A stretch of DNA of 64,000 nucleotides, taken from the NCBI RefSeq assembly GCF_001638985.1, contig NW_017265144.1, positions 1,240,001 through 1,304,000 on the forward strand, in the 5' to 3' direction. This document shows positions 1 through 16,088 of this stretch, piece by piece. Made by a program: the position numbers and the translations under genes. This DNA comes from Phycomyces blakesleeanus NRRL 1555(-) (taxonomy: Eukaryota > Mucoromycota > Mucoromycetes > Mucorales > Phycomycetaceae). A model generated the notes under the pieces. It ran no database searches and had not been told where the DNA came from. It was given only the letters and a program-made list of their open reading frames with translations. Positions within the stretch are counted from its first letter, which is position 1, and each line of letters starts with the position of its first letter.

Positions 1-4286
<4,286 letters not shown>

Positions 4287-7200
4287 ATGAAATCATTTGC
4301 TATTGCTGTCATTGAGACCACGGCCACTGTGGCCAGTAAACAGAACCAGCGTGCCTTTCCAGTAAGAAGAAAAAATATAAGAATCTCTTAATGATAATAA
4401 TAATAATGCTGCTGTTCTCACGCACGTGACCTAGATATTGAATATTATTGTAGAGACTGACAGTCATATGCTGTCGCTCGTCAGGTACATTCCCGATATT
4501 ATCGAATTTGACCAAATGGTATGGCTTTTCACGTGGCACTAACCTAGCACAGACCGAGATACAATAGCATATAATAGAATACAATAGAATATAGTACATT
4601 AAAGTATAATATTATCTCATCTCATCTCAAAATTATTATTATTATTATTATTTATTTATTTATTTGTGTGTGTGTGTGTGCGTATATAGGTTAAGAAATA
4701 CTATCCAAAGTCAAAAATTCCTTTTCCGCACCTTACCGAACCATCCTCGACTGCCGTTAAACGACGAAGCCTTCGCCAGATACTTACCTCGCTTACCCAG
4801 TACAAGTATCGCTCCAATGCCGACAAAGTCGAACGGTATCTGAGACGATGTTCTCTGGATAGCTTCATTTCCAACTCTAGCATCTTCAGAGATTTCTTTA
4901 CGCCCCAACGAGATGAAGACTATATCGTATCAAAGATCGAGACAAGTGTACGACTCAAACAACCCAGTCCACCAAGCCTGATTGCGCCGTCGTTGTCTGC
5001 TGAGATTTCTGTTGCAGCTGACCAGATAGTACCCCGGTCACCAACAGACTCTGCCACAGTCCCCACCACTATCACAACCACAACCACAACCATAACCACC
5101 AAAGAAGACGAAGAAGACGAAGACGAAGACGACGAAGACGACGACGACGATGATGATAGTGGAGATGATGATGAAGAAGATGATAATGATAATGATGCTA
5201 GAAATAATGGGAATCATAAATACGATAATCATTTCAATTTCAATATTGATAGTGATAATGATTTACTAGACAGCTACAGTATTGCATCAACACACAACTC
5301 TGTTTCTCATCAATTACCAGTCGATTCACCTCGTCTGGAATACGACATTGTTCAAAAGTTGCCCACCAAACCTTTCTTACTAGACAATCTAGAAATCCTA
5401 AAAGTCCTAGGAAAAGGCTGCATGGGAAAAGTAAGACTTTGCTTTAATTGAAAAACAAAATAACAATAATGCATTCTGATCACCAAACAATAACTTTTTT
5501 TTATGTATATATATATATAATTTATAATTATTTATATCTAGGTTTTCCTTGTTCGTTCTCGTACAACGCAGGAACTTCGTGCATTGAAAAGCATCGTCAA
5601 GGATTTGGTGATCGAACAGCGGGAGATTACCCACACTCTGGCGGAACGTGAGATCCTTGCCACTGTTGCTGCCATTGACCATCCCTTCTTGGCAAAGTTA
5701 CACGCTTCCTTCCAAGACGAACACAGGCTCTATTTAATCACCGATTACTATTGTGGAGGCGACCTCGCCACACAAATGAGCACCTGCTACACGTTTACGC
5801 CCGAACGTGTTTTGTTCTATGCAGCCGAGATTATCGACGGCATTGGAGAGCTGCATCGCCTGGGAGTCTTGTACCGTGATCTGAAGCCAGAAAACATCTT
5901 GCTTACCCAAGAGGGCCACATTGTCTTGACCGACTTTGGACTCAGTAAATGGCTCACAAACGAAACCGATCAGTCGACCCAGACGTTCTGCGGCACGGCA
6001 GAGTACCTGGCGCCCGAACTGCTTCTTGGAGATGCCTATTCATTTGGAATTGACTACTGGAGCTATGGAACGATTATCTACGAGATGCTGACCGGCATCA
6101 CGCCTTTCTGGGCAGACAACCATTCAGAAATGTACCGTCGGATTCTTGAAGAACCTCTCGAATTTCCTACAGATATCGAATACGACACGGCCGAGTTCTT
6201 GGCTGCCTTACTGGATCGCAATCCGGCCACCAGACTAGGCTGTTCTTTGGAACACGGTGGGGTGGATGAGATAAAGACCCATCCTTACTTTGCATCTCTT
6301 TCATGGGATGATGTGTATCACCGCAGACTAACACCCCCTTACAGCCCCAATTTAACCTCAAAACTTGATTTTGCCAACTTTGATCCTTTGTTTATCGACA
6401 TGGAACCATCGTTTAGTCCCATGGGTTCTCAGATCGACCCTACGGATGACTTTCAGCACATATTTGACGATTATTCATTCACAGACGAACGATACTATGA
6501 AGAAGAAGTCGAACCAACCATTCCTACCATTACAACCACATCAACAACAACAACAACAAATAATAATAATACAATTGCCGAGCTGCAGGACAGCCACACA
6601 ATACATTCTAAACCATCTTTCTCATCCAGTCAACATAACAGCAAAAACAGCAAACCCAAACCCAAAACCAAAAATAAAACCAAAGACAATAAAAACAAGA
6701 ATAAGAATAAGAATCATGGCGAAGAAAGTATTTACGATAAACCACAAGCCGCCGCAGTAGTAGTATCCCAGCCTGGTTTCCAGCCTGCTCGTAAGCGAGG
6801 TAGCATTAGCATGCTTTCAGACATTGACAGTTTCAATCTCGATTGTCACACTTCAGATCAACATGTTTCTGCACCCTTGCCTGCCGCCCTGCCTTTGCCC
6901 GAAGCACCGTGGATCCCAGAAACCCAGGGAAGGAAACGAAATGCAAAGCGGAGGAATACAGGTACCTCTTCAGTATTATCAGAAGATGACGAAGACGAAG
7001 ACGACAATAAGAGCAGCATTCACATCCCTACTACTGCTACGGCCAGTAACAGCAAAAACAACACCAAGATACACAATAATAATAATAATAATAATAATAA
7101 TAAGAACAAGAACAAGAATGTTCATGATACCGATACTGATAACGACACCAGCCACGATAAAGAACCCACTCTTTCCGAGCGTCATAGCAGTACACTCCTT

Positions 7201-7497
7201 GGACATGGAAACGATAGTACATACAAAAACTACAGCTCATCGTTCAGAATGCCTGGTTTGTCTATTGCATCGACAGTTGAAGACATGTTGGATCCTGTGT
7301 TTGATGATCTTGGATTTGGAACCGTTCCTGATCTTGATCTCCAGCTGTCTTTTAGCCTTGATCACACACACGTACACGCCCACCCTCATCCTCACACACA
7401 CGGATCTTCAGGATTTTCGACAAACGTAACTCCAACCGAAGATGTGCGTGAAAAGACAAAAACCAGACGATTTTTCGCTCCTTTCATCAAATTCTAG
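4287..7497 (+). CDS. AGC-family Ser/Thr kinase with an N-terminal PX domain (SGK3/CISK-like architecture)
   Basis: Predicted phosphoinositide-binding, membrane-directed protein kinase of 951 residues. Exons are 4287-4361, 4435-4518, 4690-5430 and 5542-7497, all in phase 0 with GT-AG borders. Residues 1 to about 130 form a PX-like domain, seen as V-R-Y, then I-E-F-D-Q-M, then V-K-K-Y-Y-P-K-S-K-I-P-F-P and a later V-E-R-Y-L-R-R. An Asp/Glu-rich linker follows. The kinase domain starts near residue 290. It has G-K-G-C-M-G-K-V (split by the last intron), L-R-A-L-K, Y-R-D-L-K-P-E-N, D-F-G-L-S-K and the activation-loop T-F-C-G-T-A-E-Y-L-A-P-E. An AGC C-tail follows with a possible hydrophobic motif F-D-D-Y-S-F. 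The last 330 residues are low complexity, rich in Asn, Lys, Thr and His-Pro. Kinase class and PX are well supported; the exact orthologue (SGK3, S6K/Ypk-type or a fungal-specific group) is not. Confidence 0.88.
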
Positions 7498-9639
7498 ACT
7501 CTCTTTTGATGAAGAAAGAGAGAGAAAGGAAAAAAATACACTTACATATATAAACACAATACCCTCTATCTTCTTTTACTCTCCTTATTATACGCATCTT
7601 CCTTTCTACACTTCCCTTTATTCTCTTACTTAATATTTTGTTTTCCCTTATTTACAATACACCAAAAAAAAACCTAAATTATACAAACACATACACTTAA
7701 TCTCATACTCAAACTCACTTATATATACACACATATCAGTATCTGTGTGTGTGTATAAGTGCAAGTGCAAGTGTAAGTACAAGTAGTAGTGTTTACATAC
7801 ATATTACATCCTTATACCTTATACACCTTATATAATCTTTATGTATTAAAGAATACACACATTCACATTCACATACACTTATACACATCTACCTTTTGAA
7901 AAGAGTATATATATATAGATATTTATATTTATAAACTTTTTCTTATCATTTTATGCTCTCAAAAAAAATACACATAATAAAATATATAAACCTTAAAAAA
8001 AAGTCTAAAACTAAATAAGAATTGACTTTTATGGTCGATCCAAGCACAGAAGATATATATATAAATTAGTATAGATAAAATACTTTATCGGATCTGTCCT
8101 TTTTTTTCTTCTTTTCTTTCTTGTTCTTTCTCATTGTATAAAATGAGTTTAGTAGTATCGATAACAGATACAAGGATAATATCATTCCCACGCACGAACA
8201 AATTTGTAAATTCACACATATGCTTATTTGTTTGGTTGCTTGGTTACTTGGTTACTTGGTTACTTGGTTGCTTGGTTACTTGGTTGCTTGGTTACTTGGT
8301 TACTTGGTTACTTGGTTACTTGCTTGTTTGTTTATTTGTTTATTTGTTTTTCTATTTAAAGAAATTGTATGTATGCATGTATGTATATATAGTAAAGAAA
8401 CCTAAAGTTTAGAAGAAGAAAAATACTTTCTTGTAGAACAGAAAACAAAAGAAAGAACTAAATGTCAAGTATAAAATAATAATAATAGTAATAAATATTA
8501 GTGACAAGAAAAAAGAAAATGTTGGTTGTATTTTCTTGTATTACGTTATCTGATTCGTTTTTATAACTCTATCTGATGTGTTCAATTTTCCTTTGTTTTA
8601 TTTAGTTCCAAGTACAAATCACAATATGAATATAGACAGAGCTTTTGTGTGGGAAACAATCGTTGTCTTATCATCAGAATATCTACATTATTACCGAGTG
8701 AATTGAAAGTAAACGATTGACTATAATTATGTACAGTGACATTTTACATTTAATATCCATGTCCTTTTGTTATAATTATTATATGTTATTTATCAGCAAA
8801 AATCCCAACATTAATTAATTACAAAGAGAAATTATTATTTTTTAAAAAAAAGGTCTATTGTTTTTTTTTTTGTTTTTTGGTGTGTGGGTAACCATTTTCT
8901 TTATCTTTTGCTCTTTTTGGTAATTTTATGCTTCTTTGTATATTTGAATTAAAAAAAAAGCTACAATTTCTTTCTTTCTTTTTTGTATCTATTGGTATGT
9001 TGCTATGCTGGTAATGTATCTATGTGTGGGTAAATCAAAATCTGTAACATCTTAAAGGGTATAAGGACAAAGGGTATGCATATATATCAAGTTTCATGTA
9101 TATATACAAAGAAAAAAGAACCAAGAATTGAAACATGTATTTAAATATGTCTATTGTTATAGTAATATTAATGAAATAAAATGAAATACATGGAAAACAT
9201 GATATTCCCTTGTTACATATTACATATGAATATCATTTTAACATTTTTTTAAAGGAGAGTTTCGTCATAAATCCTCCTTTTTTTTATTGCTCACAAATTA
9301 ATTGATATTTGGTATTACCTTGTTAGTTTCCTTTCTGTGTTTATGTGTGTGGTTAATATTATTCCTTATAGAAAATCATCAGCTTACAACGGGGTGGCTT
9401 TTGTGTGAAATCCAACAAACTCAAAAATAAGAATAAGAATAAGAATAAGGAATAAGCAGAAAATAAACTAAAATCCAAACAACATCAGAAAAAGATCTGT
9501 TCTTTGTTGTACTGTGCTTTCAATACAAACAACATTTATATGTATATTAGAGAATAAACTGTCACTTGATTTACTGAGCATTTTGTTTAATGCAGGAGGT
9601 GTTTGATGTGTATATGTGCCAATGTGCAGACGTGCAGAT
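7498..9639. other. Intergenic spacer, AT-rich, with a minisatellite
   Basis: Downstream of the kinase gene lie a CT/AC-rich 3' region and GT/CA dinucleotide stretches (7740-7760). An 8-bp minisatellite sits at 8222-8322 and several polyA/polyT tracts follow. Open frames crossing the minisatellite encode only repeated Leu-Gly-Tyr-Trp units and are not credible genes. I see no gene. Confidence 0.6.
8222..8322. repeat. Minisatellite of TTGGTTAC / TTGGTTGC units
   Basis: About twelve head-to-tail copies of an 8-bp unit, TTGGTTAC, with TTGGTTGC variants, followed by degenerate TTTGTTTA units. Because 8 is not a multiple of 3, all frames stay open through it and give spurious ORFs. Confidence 0.9.
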
Positions 9640-10197
9640 GTAAAGAACATCTTTTATGAATAGACGCTTTGACACCAATTTTTATTTTATTTAATAGAAA
9701 ATAAAATAAAGGGTAAGTTATCACACCTTTTTGATTATTATTATTATTATTATATATCAAAATATTTAATAGCATTATTACACACAAGACACTTGGATTT
9801 ATACAACAATAAATTACATTAGTAGCTATTTATATTACGTCACATATCAAAAGTCTCATCTTAAACAACCTAAACCCCTTTACATCAAATCCATCAATAC
9901 ATTTGACAGTAGAAACCATTTCACCCCCCCCCCCCCCCCCCCCCTACTTATATATAGAGGGGTAAGGATAAGGGTTAGGTTATTGTTTCAAGATTGTTTA
10001 CCAACAAGTCAAATCAAACTAAAGAAACAACCAACCAATCACAATCACAGTCATCATTTTCTGCTTTTAAAAAAAATCATCTCTTTATTCACACAGCTTT
10101 TGTGGAAATAATATTTTCATACATACAAAATGTACACATGTTGATATGTATGTATGTATATAACAGTCATATCACTAAAATTATGAGGACTTTTTGG
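9640..10197. repeat. Left copy of a falsely duplicated contig end
   Basis: Bases 9912-10197 recur almost exactly at 10578-10863 with a constant offset of 666, including a C homopolymer of about 20 bases, a stretch rich in CAA and ACC, and the first bases of the terminal exon of the reductase gene. Bases 9640-9911 match the degraded stretch 10298-10577 at about the same offset. This is best read as one genomic segment represented twice by two overlapping, unmerged contig ends. The left copy breaks off at the gap after the final codons of the neighbouring gene. Confidence 0.8.
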
Positions 10198-10297
10198 NNN
10201 NNNNNNNNNNNNNNNNNNNNNNNNNNNNNNNNNNNNNNNNNNNNNNNNNNNNNNNNNNNNNNNNNNNNNNNNNNNNNNNNNNNNNNNNNNNNNNNNN
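10198..10297. other. Assembly gap of 100 N
   Basis: Exactly 100 undetermined bases, a conventional placeholder for a gap of unknown size. The flanks overlap each other (see the duplicated contig end), so the real gap length is probably negative. Confidence 0.98.
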
Positions 10298-10863
10298 CAA
10301 ATTTAAAAAACTTTTTTTAGAAATAGAGGTTTGGACCCAATTTTTTTTTTTTTTTAATGGAAAAAAAAAAAAGGGGTAAGTTTCCCCCCCTTTGGGGTTT
10401 TTTTTTTTTTTTTTAAAACCCAAAATTTTTAATGGCTTTTTTCCCCCCCAGGCCCTTGGGTTTTATCCAACAAAAAATTCCTTTGGGGGGTTTTTTTTTT
10501 TGGTCAAATTTAAAAAGTTTTTTTTTAAAACACCTAAACCCCTTTTACTTAAAATCCATCAAATCCTTTGGCCGGGGGAAACCATTTCACCCCCCCCCCC
10601 CCCCCCCCCCTACTTATATATAGAGGGGTAAGGATAAGGGTTAGGTTATTGTTTCAAGATTGTTTACCAACAAGTCAAATCAAACTAAAGAAACAACCAA
10701 CCAATCACAATCACAGTCATCATTTTCTGCTTTTAAAAAAAATCATCTCTTTATTCACACAGCTTTTGTGGAAATAATATTTTCATACATACAAAATGTA
10801 CACATGTTGATATGTATGTATGTATATAACAGTCATATCACTAAAATTATGAGGACTTTCTGG
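10298..10863. repeat. Right copy of the duplicated contig end; first half is low-quality sequence
   Basis: Bases 10298-10577 look like a corrupted, homopolymer-inflated version of 9640-9911: the same order of words, but with runs of T, A, G and C lengthened and intervening bases lost. From 10578 the quality recovers and the sequence equals 9912-10197. ORFs predicted across this interval are artefacts. Confidence 0.8.
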
Positions 10864-12715
10864 CAGCAGCTTCACGCTCACGCTTACGCAAGGCTCTCTT
10901 ACGGATATCCTTTTGAATAGCTAACAAAAATAAAATAAAGAGAGTCAATAATAATAATAATAATAATAATATCTTTTGTAAAAACTTACTGTCATTGTGG
11001 TTAACCCAGAAGGTGATGTTAAAAACATTGTCAATCAACCAGTTGACGATACCATGGCCGGGATAAGGTGCAGAGGTGTAAGGTGTTCCGGCACCACAGG
11101 CAAGACCGATCTTGGACAAGACAGAGGCAACGTAGGGCTTGGGCAGAGGAATGAGGAAAGTAGGCTTACGGATCTTGCTCATTGCAGACACGACAAAGTA
11201 AGTGTTGATGTTCTCGACCACAATACCCTCAGAAGCCAATTCGGCACCAAGAGCCTGGGACCAGGTGCAGAGGAAAGCCTTGCCGGCAGAGTAGACAGAC
11301 AGATAAGGAGTAGCAACAAGACCAGAGAATGAACCGAGGTTAAGAATAAGACCCGAACGACTATTATTGATTGGTTATTATTTGTTTTCTTTTTTCTTTT
11401 CTTTTTCTTTGGTTTAACTTACTCTTTACGCATCTGGGGAAGTACAAGCTTGGTCATACGCATGGCACCCTTGATGTTGACTTCAACAATATCCTGGATC
11501 ACCTTGTCATCTTCTTCAGCAAAAGGAGTAGGGATATCATGGTTTGTACCAACATTGTTAACTGTCAAAAAAGAATTAAAAAAAAACACAGATACGTACA
11601 AATTACGCGTACAAATTAATTTCAAGCCAATCAATAAAAACCAATCGATCGTTATGCTATTACTTATATATACACATAATCCCCCCTCAACTAAAATGTT
11701 ACATTACCCAAAACACCAACACGAAGACCACTGATAACCTCTCCAAGCTTTGCAAAATCATTAGCATCTCCCTTTGTGAAATCCATTGCAAAAGTCTTTG
11801 TCTCTACACCATATTGCTGGCCTAAATAACATAAAGCGATTATTAGAATTCAAATAGAAAGATAAGGAGAGTTTGTTAAATGATATAGAGAAAAGAGAGA
11901 AGAAAAAAAAGGGGAAAGGGGATATTTATTCTCAATGTATGATTACTACTACTACTACTACTACTATTACTACTTCTAATATATATATATATATATATAC
12001 TTCTTCTTATTTCCCCTGCCTTAATCAAGTAAAAATAAAATTAAATTACGTAAAATAAAGAAAGAAACTTACTGAGCTCCTCAGCAATTACATCCAATTT
12101 TGAAGCAGTTCGAGAAACCAAAAGCACATTGAATTTCTTCTTGGCCAACTGATCAGCAAATTCCTTTCCAATACCATCCGATGCACCAGTAATGACTAGA
12201 ATGAACAATGAGAATCTTTATTTGAATATCTTGTCTTTCTCTTTCTTTCATTTGACTTGTTTCATAGTCACAATATATATATATATATATATATATAAAG
12301 AACCATTTGTTTCTTATTTGTATTGAATAAACTTACCAGCCCAGGCACCAGAACCAGCACCAAACTTCTTGAGCTATTCAATTATTCGTATACACAGAGA
12401 GAAATATTAGAATTCGTTTAGTATTCCAGTCAAACTTGTTTTTTTTTCTTTGTATGATTGTTTGTTTGTTTGTTTGTTTGAAATGAGAGTTCTACATGTA
12501 CATCATATATGCATGTACTTGTGGTCTATAAAGTATAAATATAAAAGTTGAATGGAGTGAATGCTTACTGGAATGCCGCTGAACACGTAAAGTTCCAAAA
12601 GCATCTTTATGAAAGTGAATGCCTTTGCACCCAAAAAGAGCGCGCCTGCAGCTGCCAATGCATAGGTAGCAGTAGCAAATTTAGCATTGTATCCGTCTGC
12701 CTTGATAGTCTCCAT
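10847..12715 (-). CDS. IFA38: Very-long-chain 3-oxoacyl-CoA reductase (microsomal KAR, SDR family)
   Basis: Predicted ER enzyme that reduces 3-ketoacyl-CoA with NADPH in each cycle of very-long-chain fatty acid elongation (Ifa38/Ybr159w, HSD17B12 group). Seven exons on the minus strand: 12715-12569, 12373-12337, 12195-12073, 11821-11708, 11561-11423, 11360-10990 and 10920-10847, giving 334 residues with all phases consistent. An N-terminal hydrophobic segment (residues about 14-40) is followed by the cofactor motif T-G-A-S-D-G-I-G and then N-N-V-G-T. The catalytic set is Ser in N-L-G-S-F-S-G and Y-S-A-G-K. The tail ends R-K-S-S after a run of Arg/Lys, resembling an ER-retrieval dibasic signal. 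The start at 12715 is the first ATG in frame. The terminal exon overlaps the duplicated contig end, so only this copy is complete. Confidence 0.9.
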
Positions 12716-13134
12716 AATTAAATAATGAACCAAGTCAAGAAAAAAGAAGAAGAAGAGGAAGAAGAGGAATAGAAAAAGAGAAGAAGAGGAATAGAAAAAG
12801 AGAAGAAAAGAAAGTGTTTTGGTTTCCCTCTTTTGTTATATAACTTTGTTTTATGAGTGGGTTTTAAATTAAAATAAAATAAAACCCTTTTTTTGGGTTA
12901 CATTTTTTTTTTTTACAAAGTCTAGGTGCAAAATGATCATTGATAATCCTGTATAAAACACAACTCAACGGGCGCTTGTGAAACTGTGATTTCTTTATTT
13001 GGTAACAAAAACCGTAATTCTTATTGACATTTTTACTAAGATATATATATGCAAGTCAATGAAGTTGGGGAAGAAAGGAGTACTATGTTTTTTGTTTTTT
13101 TTTTGGGTTATATAATTTTTTTTATTTTTAATTA
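12716..13134. other. Intergenic spacer
   Basis: Region between the reductase start and the UreG stop, both genes on the minus strand. It has a purine-rich run (12740-12815, repeated AAGAAGAGG-type words), then polyT/polyA tracts. I see no gene; it probably holds the reductase promoter. Confidence 0.55.
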
Positions 13135-14672
13135 TTAAGCGTTTTCAGCAGCTCCACTGGCGCGCCATTCACCCAAAATCAAGTTAATGATATCATCCAC
13201 AGCAACACCGTTCTTGACCTGTGCAAATACAGTAGGGCCATTTCCTCTGTAAAGATCATAAAGATATTGTTAACCACCACTAATGTCTATCTTATATCCT
13301 TATCTTTGTCTTTACCTCATCTTCTTGGCATCCCGGGCCATAACACCAAGGTCGGCACCGATGATTTCAGCCAAGTCAGTCTTGTTAACAACCAACAGAT
13401 CACTCTGGGTAATACCAGGACCTATTTTATTTTATTTTATTTAATTTTATTTAAAATCAATCAATCAGTCAAAATTTACCTCCTTTGCGAGGAACCTTGT
13501 CTCCACCAGCAACATCAATAACATAGATGATATAATCAGCTATAGGATTGATACATATGAGTATTCAATATTCTCGAATAGATCCTTTTATTCTCTTACC
13601 TAATTCACGGCTACACACCGCACATAATCAAACGATACAAAAATAAATACAAAATACATGACATGACATGACATGACATGATCGATAAACCTTCCTTATC
13701 CTTAATCCTTATTCTTTTTCTTCCTTACCTGTAGTTTGCTGCAAGGTTATCACCACCAGACTCAATCAAGAGCAATTGTGTGTTGAATTTGGCGTGGAGA
13801 ACCTCGAGTGCATTCAAATTTGCCGATACATCCTCACTATGTTATAACACACACACACACACACACACACAAATGAATTAATAAATTACAGTTCAATTTC
13901 ACTCTTTCTCTGTTGCTTTAGTTATCTTTAAGGTCTACTGTATTCTTCTCCCTTTGCCTTACCGAATAGCCTACAATATTAGATATATGGATCAATCAAT
14001 CAAATTTATTCACACACACACACATAGATATTATTTAATCTCAACAAAGCTTATCTTATCTCTTCTTATCACTTACAGCGTGGGGACATCCTCCGGTCTC
14101 AATAGCCATAATACGCTCCTCGGGAAGAGCCTTTTCTCTGACCAAGAACTCGGTATCCTCCTTGGTGAAGATATCGTTGGTTACTGCAGCTACAGAGTAC
14201 TTTTCACGGAGGCGCTGGCACAAAGCCAACATCAAGGCAGTCTTTCCAGAGCCAACAGGACTAAAGATAATATGTACATATATATATATATATATTAAGT
14301 GTGTATCATAATAAATAAATAAATAAATAATCTTCCTTATTTCCTTCCAACCTTTCTATCTATATTTCTTTCCCATCTTTTCATATATATATATATATAT
14401 ATATCCTCTTCTTCTCCTTTGGCTTACCCTCCAATTCCTACTGTAAAAGCACGCTCGGACCAGTCGCGGTGGTTATAGATAGCCTTTGGTCTCTCTGCAT
14501 AGTGGCCTGGATGATCCATTTGTTCGTGTGTATGCCCGTGCTCCTGTGTACCACGTCCACCGTGTTCGTGGCCGTGGCTGGCATGCATATGGCCGTCTCC
14601 GTGGTCGTGGAGGTTAGAAGGGGCAGAAATATGAGCCTTGAGATCCTCGAAGCGGCAAGTATCGTTGGACAT
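13135..14672 (-). CDS. ureG: Urease accessory GTPase UreG, with two micro-exons
   Basis: GTPase that delivers nickel during maturation of apo-urease, in the cytosol. Eight exons on the minus strand: 14672-14428, 14260-14077, 13970-13963 (8 nt), 13836-13729, 13610-13600 (11 nt), 13539-13480, 13421-13316 and 13246-13135. They give 277 residues. The N-terminal extension (residues about 20-55) is very rich in His and Gly, a likely Ni/Zn-binding tail as in plant UreG. Then come the P-loop [16 protein letters not shown], the metal-site T-G-G-C-P-H, E-S-G-G-D-N and N-K-T-D-L. The micro-exons supply A-I-R and S-R-E-L within otherwise conserved blocks; without them the frame breaks. The gene is head to head with urease, 1.4 kb away. 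An upstream in-frame Met exists, but the preceding codons are low complexity, so M-S-N-D-T was chosen. Confidence 0.93.
13656..13680. repeat. (ACATG)5 microsatellite inside a UreG intron
   Basis: Five perfect pentanucleotide copies in the intron upstream (in gene order) of the 11-nt micro-exon and downstream of the 108-nt exon. Confidence 0.9.
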
Positions 14673-16088
14673 TGTTAGTTTATATGTGTGTGTGTTAAAG
14701 AGAAAAAAAGAAAAGGTAGTAGAAGAAGAAGAAGAAAAAAAAAATAGACAAGCCGAGTTCATTCATCTATATATATATATGTGTGTGTGTGTGTATGTAT
14801 GTGTGTGTGTGTGCTCGTAGGAGAGAGAAAAAAAAATGCAAAGGTCTTGTGACTCGTAGAGAATCTCTGTACAACTTGCAAACTGGGTTGCTCTATGGAC
14901 AGCCAAAAATATTTTGACTATATATGTATTTATATATTTGGGGTCTTTAAAGCTCAGTCTATACTTCTTGTAATTCTACTTTCTTTCCGTTTTGATGATA
15001 TAAAATCAGTTTGCCCATATAGTACAAACGAACAGACGTACAGACCTACCATGGCACTTGGTCTATTAGATTATAATAACACCTGTCAACAAAACATTCA
15101 GACCTCTCACCTTTGTTCTTGCTTTTATTTTGAGTATAGTTACCTTAAAAAATAATAATTTAAATGTTGTTAATTACCAAGTGGTCTGTCAGACTATTGA
15201 CAGACGATGAGAGAAGGATATGCTTTAGTCGGAATGCTTAAATTAGAAGAAAACATATCTTGTCATATCTTTACATGGTTCTTGGTTACAGTAGACTGAA
15301 TTACGCAGATCAGATTATATACATATATATATATATATGACTGCAAGACTGAAATGATTTAATAGTAGCAAGAATCGATAACAGAGATTTGGAGTGGCGA
15401 GTGACGAACCCGGTTTTTATCTCTCTCTTTTTAAAACACATATGCACACAAATATTACTGTTTGTGGTTCTCCCCCCTTAATTCTTATTTTCTATACCTT
15501 TTGGTATCAGTTTCATAATATTGAAGCTAAGCAACATACGGCATGAGTTACTCAAAGAAAATTCAATTATAGTCGAGTATCAACAAGAAAATAAAATACT
15601 ACGTTATTATTATTATTATTTATCCAAGGACTTGATCAATCGACCATTCAATTAATCAATTAAGTAGAGCGAGAAGATTCAACAATCAAATCTGAATTAT
15701 CCAGACTACGTTAATAAGGAGATATCCTAAAGATACGGTTACAAGAAGTGTGTTACGGTCTTTTTTTTTGTATAGATAGAAACCCAGATATTCTATCATA
15801 AAATTTAATACCTTGGTATTATTATTATTTATCCAAATACAAACATATCTATTTATCTATCTTGATGACGTGAATGATTAGCTATCTCATCTTTGAATAT
15901 CTTGAAGAGATGAACCAGTCTTATCCCAGCTTTTCGTTTTGGCATTTAAATAATAATATTATTAATATTTTGGAATCAAGCCTTTTCACATCAAGCTCAG
16001 TCCAATCTTGCTTCGTTAATTTCTAGAATTCGCAACTTTGGATTTTATATTCTCCTTCTTCTTCTCCTTTTTCTTCTTTCTATTTAAT
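14673..16088. promoter_or_regulatory. Bidirectional promoter region between UreG and urease
   Basis: About 1.4 kb separates the two divergent start codons. Several matches to the fungal GATA-factor consensus (HGATAR or its complement) are visible: CGATAA near 15376, AGATAG near 15774, TTATCT and CTATCT near 15855-15865, and CTATCT near 15884. That would fit nitrogen control of urease by an AreA/Nit2-type factor. In sequence this AT-rich such words also arise by chance, so regulation is inference. GT repeats lie at 14780-14812. No gene seen. Confidence 0.4.

Noticed and set aside
6365..7429. Long plus-strand ORFs overlapping the AGC kinase C-terminal part
   Set aside because: They are shadow frames of low-complexity coding sequence; the kinase frame is continuous and carries the motifs.
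8134..8412. ORFs rich in Leu-Gly-Tyr-Trp
   Set aside because: They are translations of the 8-bp minisatellite, open in all frames.
9994..10920. Several ORFs crossing the N gap and the homopolymer-rich stretch
   Set aside because: They span undetermined bases or corrupted sequence and mirror the duplicated contig end; they are assembly artefacts.
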